From NCBI GenBank assembly GCA_020445245.1, contig JAGRHB010000054.1:1-9063 (forward strand): a stretch of 9,063 nt of DNA, read 5' to 3'. The notes beneath the pieces were generated by a model. The model saw only the letters and a list, made by a program, of their open reading frames with translations, had not been told where the DNA came from and ran no database searches. Numbering within the stretch: the first letter of the stretch is position 1; the number at the start of each line of letters is the position of its first letter. This stretch comes from Gammaproteobacteria bacterium (GTDB taxonomy: Bacteria; Pseudomonadota; Gammaproteobacteria; Chromatiales; Sedimenticolaceae). The position numbers and the translations under genes are program-made. Positions 6,423 to 9,063 of the stretch are shown one piece after another.

Positions 6423-6467
6423 GCTGATCGTCTGCCAGAGATCCAACGACCAGATTGGCAGATCAGC
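6423..6467. repeat. Bulged inverted repeat upstream of the methyltransferase
   Basis: The arms GCTGAT-cgt-CTGCCA (6423-6437) and TGGCAGATCAGC (6456-6467) pair over 12 bp with one 3-nt bulge and an 18-nt spacer. The repeat lies 39-83 bp upstream of the methyltransferase start codon, so it could be an operator or a structured mRNA leader. No transcription factor consensus is recognised. Confidence 0.4.
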
Positions 6468-6521
6468 GGCAAAAAGACATGTTCGGCGTCCACGTTTCTC
6501 CAGCAAGCGGCGCAGAGCGAC

Positions 6522-6550
6522 GGCAACTGACCGCGATGGAGCCAGTTGCC
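6522..6550. repeat. Perfect 8-bp inverted repeat in the divergent region
   Basis: GGCAACTG (6522-6529) and CAGTTGCC (6543-6550) form a perfect inverted repeat with a 13-nt spacer. It sits between the divergent methyltransferase and 59-aa genes, so a regulator bound here could act on either. It is distinct in sequence from the neighbouring inverted repeat. Confidence 0.35.
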
Positions 6551-6640
6551 CTGTGGTGAGTGGAATTAAAGTTGTGGTGGCGGCGGCCGATGCATGCTCA
6601 AAGGGTCCGTACATCGATGGACCCGCCGGAGAGCTATCCC

Positions 6641-6820
6641 GTGACACAAATCAAAGAACTAGCCCGACAGTACCTCGAACAGCACTACTTCGTCGGCAGC
6701 GACGGACTGTTGCACACTCCGGTCGGCCGAACCGCACGTGCCACCGTACGGGTTGGCCGCACCGTCTTCCCCGCCGCATCCCTGATTGCCGAAATGCAGC
6801 GGCAGACCAGGTCCGCATAA
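6641..6820 (+). CDS. Orphan small protein (59 aa)
   Basis: I do not recognise this protein. From a GTG start at 6641 it encodes 59 residues: an N-terminal helix ('TQIKELARQYLEQHYFVG'), then a short segment likely to be beta-strand ('GLLHTPVGRTARATVRVGRTVF') and a C-terminal helix ('PAASLIAEMQRQTRSA'). No signal peptide, cysteine or membrane segment is seen; it is basic and probably cytosolic. GGAGAG (6628-6633) seven bases upstream favours the GTG start. An ATG at 6617 in the same frame would give 67 aa, but the added residues look unstructured. G/C-biased third positions and a sensible amphipathic pattern support coding. It is divergent from the methyltransferase and convergent with the two-cysteine exported protein. 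Confidence 0.55.
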   Translation: MTQIKELARQYLEQHYFVGSDGLLHTPVGRTARATVRVGRTVFPAASLIAEMQRQTRSA

Positions 6821-6919
6821 GGCGGGTTTCAGAACCACCCGTTGTGCGTAGCACTCAAGCCCGGTTCGGGGAATTCAATCTTCAGGTTTTTCCGCTTCCG
6901 GTCAGATGGACTGACGCGA

Positions 6920-7216
6920 TCAGGCGCCTTTTTGTGCATCGTCCGGTGACACCGAATACTGTCCGGTCTGATCACGGGTAACCCCGAACTTTCCCGAATT
7001 GCACTCGACGGCCCAGGCGTTGTCGCCGATGTCGGCCGCGTTCAGCACCTGTGCACACGGAAAGTCGGCACTGCGGATAGCGGATGCCAATTCCCCCCAC
7101 GCGATATCAGTGGCAGCAGCCGAACCCGATGCCAGCGCGGCGGCCAGGCCGAGCCACATCACAAACGGTGGTGGAGCAATCGCATCAACACGATGCAGCA
7201 TGGATACTGTTCCCAT
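6920..7216 (-). CDS. Small exported protein with two cysteines, unknown function
   Basis: The encoded 98-aa precursor has a signal peptide with a hydrophobic core ('FVMWLGLAAALASGSAAA') and likely cleavage near residue 35, leaving about 62 periplasmic residues. The mature part contains exactly two cysteines, in 'FPCAQVLNAADIGDNAWAVECNSGKFGV', probably joined in a disulfide, followed by a strand-like 'GQYSVSPDD'. I know of small exported proteins with this 'C...W.VxCxxGxYxV' pattern but not their role. The start at 7216 has only a poor ribosome site; an ATG at 7201 would remove five residues without harming the signal peptide. It lies about 100 bp downstream of the HDOD gene in the same direction and may be read through from it. 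Confidence 0.7.
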   Translation of the reverse strand: MGTVSMLHRVDAIAPPPFVMWLGLAAALASGSAAATDIAWGELASAIRSADFPCAQVLNAADIGDNAWAVECNSGKFGVTRDQTGQYSVSPDDAQKGA

Positions 7217-7317
7217 ATCCGATCTCGCGACAGTATGGCATGGAGGGACGGGTTCGGCGCCCGGCGGTGCCGTCGGGGCCAGGTCACTCCCGGCTCGTTT
7301 CCTGCTGAATGCGCGAC

Positions 7318-8157
7318 CTAGTTCAGCATCTGTTCCAGATGGGCGAGTTCATTCGAATCGATCATCAGTTCACCCTTTAGCCTGGCGATATGCTGGATCT
7401 GTTCCATCGAGTGATCCAGTTCGATTCCCGTGTGGACCTTCATCACGAGATAGTCCGCCAGCTTCACGACTGCCAACAGGCTGCGCAGGGGCGCATCGTC
7501 GATTTTTTCGCACGACGTGCCGTGATGCAGATAGATCGCCAGGCAGACCCGCTCGGGCAATCGCCAGTGCCGGGCGAACAGATAGCCTATCGCGGAATGG
7601 TTGATGCCGATCCGATAGTCCTCGATCCGGTTGATGGACATCGGTCGTTCGTGCCGCATCTGGAACACGGCATCGTATTTTTCCAGCATACGCTCGGCGA
7701 CGAATATGGCGCCACAATCGAGCATCAGTCCCGCGATGTAGGCCTCATCCAGAGGTACATCAAAAAGCTCTGCGGCTATCCTGACCGCCAGGTTGGCGAC
7801 CTCTGTACTGTCTTCCCATATCCGTTTTGCGAACGTCGAGCGGGTCGGCAGGTAATGTCGGACATACGAGGCCATCACCAGATTCTTGACCTTGTTGAGG
7901 CCTAGCAGGACGACTGCCTGCTGGACGGACTCGATATTCTCGTATCCGTATCCTGCCGAATTGATGGATTTGAGGACCAGGCCGGCCAGTGCAATGTCAC
8001 TGTTGATCAGCCCAATCAGCCGCGACAAGTCCGGTTCCGGCCGTGAAAATTCTTCGGCGATCTTGTTGACTACGTCGGGAATCGACGGGAACGGGCTGTT
8101 CCGGATGAACGTGTACGCGGCCCGGAGTTCTTGTTCAGGGGGGTGTAGATCTCTCAT
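7318..8157 (-). CDS. HDOD domain signalling protein
   Basis: This 279-aa cytosolic protein is a stand-alone HDOD domain (about residues 15-215), a relative of HD phosphohydrolases that usually lacks full catalysis and works in signal output (c-di-GMP, motility, stress). Visible family pieces are 'FPSIPDVVNKIAEEFSRPEPDLSRLIGLINSDIALAGLVLKSINSAGYG' (23-71), 'SVQQAVVLLGLNKVKNLVM' (77-95), 'IWEDSTEVANLAVRIA' (113-128), 'AYIAGLMLDCGAIFVAE' (139-155), 'INHSAIGYLFARHWRLPE' (185-202) and 'YLHHG' (209-213). The position of the first metal histidine is D116-S117 instead of H-S, and the HD doublet reads L-D (146-147), so hydrolase activity is unlikely. The C-terminal 60 residues are helical. The ribosome site is weak (GAG, six bases). 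A sigma-28-like promoter lies about 30 bases beyond the start. Confidence 0.9.
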   Translation of the reverse strand: MRDLHPPEQELRAAYTFIRNSPFPSIPDVVNKIAEEFSRPEPDLSRLIGLINSDIALAGLVLKSINSAGYGYENIESVQQAVVLLGLNKVKNLVMASYVRHYLPTRSTFAKRIWEDSTEVANLAVRIAAELFDVPLDEAYIAGLMLDCGAIFVAERMLEKYDAVFQMRHERPMSINRIEDYRIGINHSAIGYLFARHWRLPERVCLAIYLHHGTSCEKIDDAPLRSLLAVVKLADYLVMKVHTGIELDHSMEQIQHIARLKGELMIDSNELAHLEQMLN

Positions 8158-8193
8158 GTACAGCTCAAATCACTTTGGGGCTCGGCATTGTTA

Positions 8194-8220
8194 TTGGCGG
8201 CAATGGGACTCACGCCTTTA
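8194..8220 (-). promoter_or_regulatory. Candidate sigma-28 (FliA) promoter of the HDOD gene
   Basis: On the minus strand TAAAGGCG (8220-8213) is separated by exactly 11 bases from GCCGCCAA (8201-8194). The enterobacterial sigma-28 consensus is TAAAGTTT-N11-GCCGATAA, so five of eight and six of eight positions match, with the ideal spacing. Transcription would begin about 7 bases later and leave a leader of roughly 30 bases before the HDOD start codon. No flagellar gene is in the window, so this remains a prediction. Confidence 0.45.
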
Positions 8221-8281
8221 ACGGGTTGCCGAAGCCGGATGGAATATTTTCGTGCCGCCGTTGCAATAGCTGTTGCTGCAC

Positions 8282-8295
8282 TGAAGCCGGCTTCA
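8282..8295. promoter_or_regulatory. 14-bp perfect palindrome, candidate operator
   Basis: TGAAGCCGGCTTCA is a perfect palindrome without spacer. A half-site, GAAGCCGG, occurs again at 8231-8238, 52 bp away start to start, or about five helical turns. It is placed between the divergent HDOD and kinase genes. No regulator with this consensus comes to mind. Confidence 0.4.
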
Positions 8296-8461
8296 TTCGG
8301 GACGCCAGCGAGGCTGTCGCGTGTTCCTGTTCACGCTGACCGCAGTCGACTACAGCCCCGGGACACCGGCGCACCACAATGCCAGGCCCCCTGCGGCACG
8401 AGCGATGCAGCTTGCGCACTATACTGCGGCGAAGAGAGGCACAAAGGTGGGCTGATACGCT

Positions 8462-9063
8462 ATGTCGCGCGTGATGTGCGTGGGAATCGCCACGCTGGAT
8501 ATCATCAACCGGGTCGAGCACTACCCGGCCGAAGACAGCGAGGTGCGCGCCTTGGCGCAATCGCAGCGACTGGGCGGCAATGCCGCAAATACCGCGACAG
8601 TGTTGGCACAGTTGGGTGTCCAGGCTTTCTGGGTCGGCAACCTCGCTCAGCCGGCCGGGATCATTGAACACGGTTTTGCCCGCCACGGTGTGGACATCTC
8701 GCTGGCGGTACGCATCCCGGACGCGGTGATGCCGACTTCGTACATCGTGCTGAGCAGGGCGAACGGTTCACGCAGCATCGTGCACTTTCGCGACCTGCCG
8801 GAATATAGCGCCGAGGACTTTCTCGAGCTGGATCTGCGCAGTTTCGATTGGGTGCATTTCGAGGGTCGCGCGGTCGATCAACTGGTCCCGATGCTATGGC
8901 GTGCGCGAGGCATGTGCGGACTGCCGGTTTCACTCGAGGTGGAGAAGCCGAGGAACGGGATCGAGAAACTGTTCGAACAAGCGGACCTGCTGCTGTTTTC
9001 GCGCGATTATGCACAGGCCATGGGGTTTGCGGATGCAGCGGCGTTTCTGCGCAGCCTCCCACA
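8462..9063 (+). CDS. Ketohexokinase-like PfkB family sugar kinase (3' end outside window)
   Basis: The frame is open from ATG 8462 to the window end, giving the first 200 residues. It is unusually close in pattern to animal ketohexokinase, which phosphorylates fructose to fructose-1-phosphate with ATP: 'MCVGIATLDIINRVEHYPAEDSEVRAL' (5-31), 'RLGGNAANTATVLAQLG' (36-52), 'GSRSIVHFRDLPEYSAEDF' (102-120), 'FDWVHFEGR' (128-136), 'VSLEVEKPR' (156-164) and 'LLLFSRDYAQAMGF' (176-189). Sugar-binding positions of human KHK (D15, G41, N42, N45) correspond to D13, G39, N40 and N43. The PfkB nucleotide-binding and catalytic GAGD motif lies beyond the window. AAAGGTGGG about 12 bases upstream is a distant ribosome site. 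A stop codon lies in frame just before, so the start is 8462 or the ATG at 8474. Another furanose substrate is possible. Confidence 0.87.
   Translation, partial: MSRVMCVGIATLDIINRVEHYPAEDSEVRALAQSQRLGGNAANTATVLAQLGVQAFWVGNLAQPAGIIEHGFARHGVDISLAVRIPDAVMPTSYIVLSRANGSRSIVHFRDLPEYSAEDFLELDLRSFDWVHFEGRAVDQLVPMLWRARGMCGLPVSLEVEKPRNGIEKLFEQADLLLFSRDYAQAMGFADAAAFLRSLP

Larger units (their letters stand above)
8158..8461. other. Divergent intergenic region between HDOD and ketohexokinase-like genes
   Basis: This 304-bp stretch holds no gene I can support. It contains a sigma-28-like promoter facing the HDOD gene (8194-8220), a 14-bp palindrome (8282-8295) with a matching half-site (8231-8238), and a lone TATACT hexamer (8420-8425) about 36 bases before the kinase start. 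TATACT could be a -10 box, but no -35 stands at the right distance. Confidence 0.6.

Noticed and set aside
7390..7905. Plus-strand open frame (171 aa) antisense to the HDOD gene
   Set aside because: It is wholly inside a clearly recognised gene on the other strand and has no family resemblance.
8420..8425. TATACT as a sigma-70 -10 box for the kinase
   Set aside because: No -35 hexamer at 16-18 bp and no extended -10 TG; mentioned only as a lone hexamer.
8210..8686. Minus-strand open frame (158 aa) across the HDOD-kinase intergenic region
   Set aside because: It overlaps the start of the strongly supported kinase. The intergenic part has no good ribosome site and the product is Arg/His/Ser-rich without motifs.

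Overview
The window looks like ordinary chromosomal sequence from a gammaproteobacterium. The DNA is GC-rich with G/C-heavy third codon positions. It encodes a clear YceH (DUF480) protein of the type found across Gammaproteobacteria, a PmtA-like phospholipid N-methyltransferase, a YkgJ-type cysteine-cluster protein, an HDOD protein and several small exported proteins. A sulfur-oxidiser or Chromatiales-like lineage would fit, but that is inference and no marker gene is present. I see no tRNA, rRNA, insertion sequence, CRISPR array or phage gene.

Layout. (1) Positions 1-529 (+) hold the 3' end of a DUF255/YyaL-type thioredoxin-domain protein. It converges through a bidirectional hairpin terminator (531-561) on (2) a run of five minus-strand genes read from 4150 down to 587. 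In order of transcription these are a 49-aa basic protein, a YkgJ-like cysteine-cluster protein, a 142-aa exported protein of unknown function (ATGA overlap with YkgJ), a phospholipid N-methyltransferase, and a large exported 'choice-of-anchor I' beta-propeller protein with a His/Arg/Asp-rich tail. (3) YceH (4349-5038, +) diverges from that run and converges on a 62-aa Trp-rich orphan (5086-5274, -). (4) A SAM-dependent methyltransferase (5569-6384, -) ends in a strong GC hairpin. Its upstream region holds two inverted repeats and separates it from a 59-aa orphan (6641-6820, +). (5) A small exported two-cysteine protein (6920-7216, -) lies downstream of an HDOD signalling protein (7318-8157, -). 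(6) A 304-bp divergent region with a 14-bp palindrome and a sigma-28-like promoter separates HDOD from a ketohexokinase-like PfkB kinase (8462 to the window end, +; C-terminus missing).

The genes do not form one recognisable pathway. Likely functional units are the coupled YkgJ/142-aa pair and perhaps the HDOD/small exported protein pair. I did not find a convincing new multi-gene system. The items most worth a second look are the sigma-28-like promoter of the HDOD gene, the palindrome and half-site in the divergent region, the ketohexokinase-like bacterial kinase, the coupled YkgJ pair, the His-rich tail on the propeller protein, and the small orphan genes.
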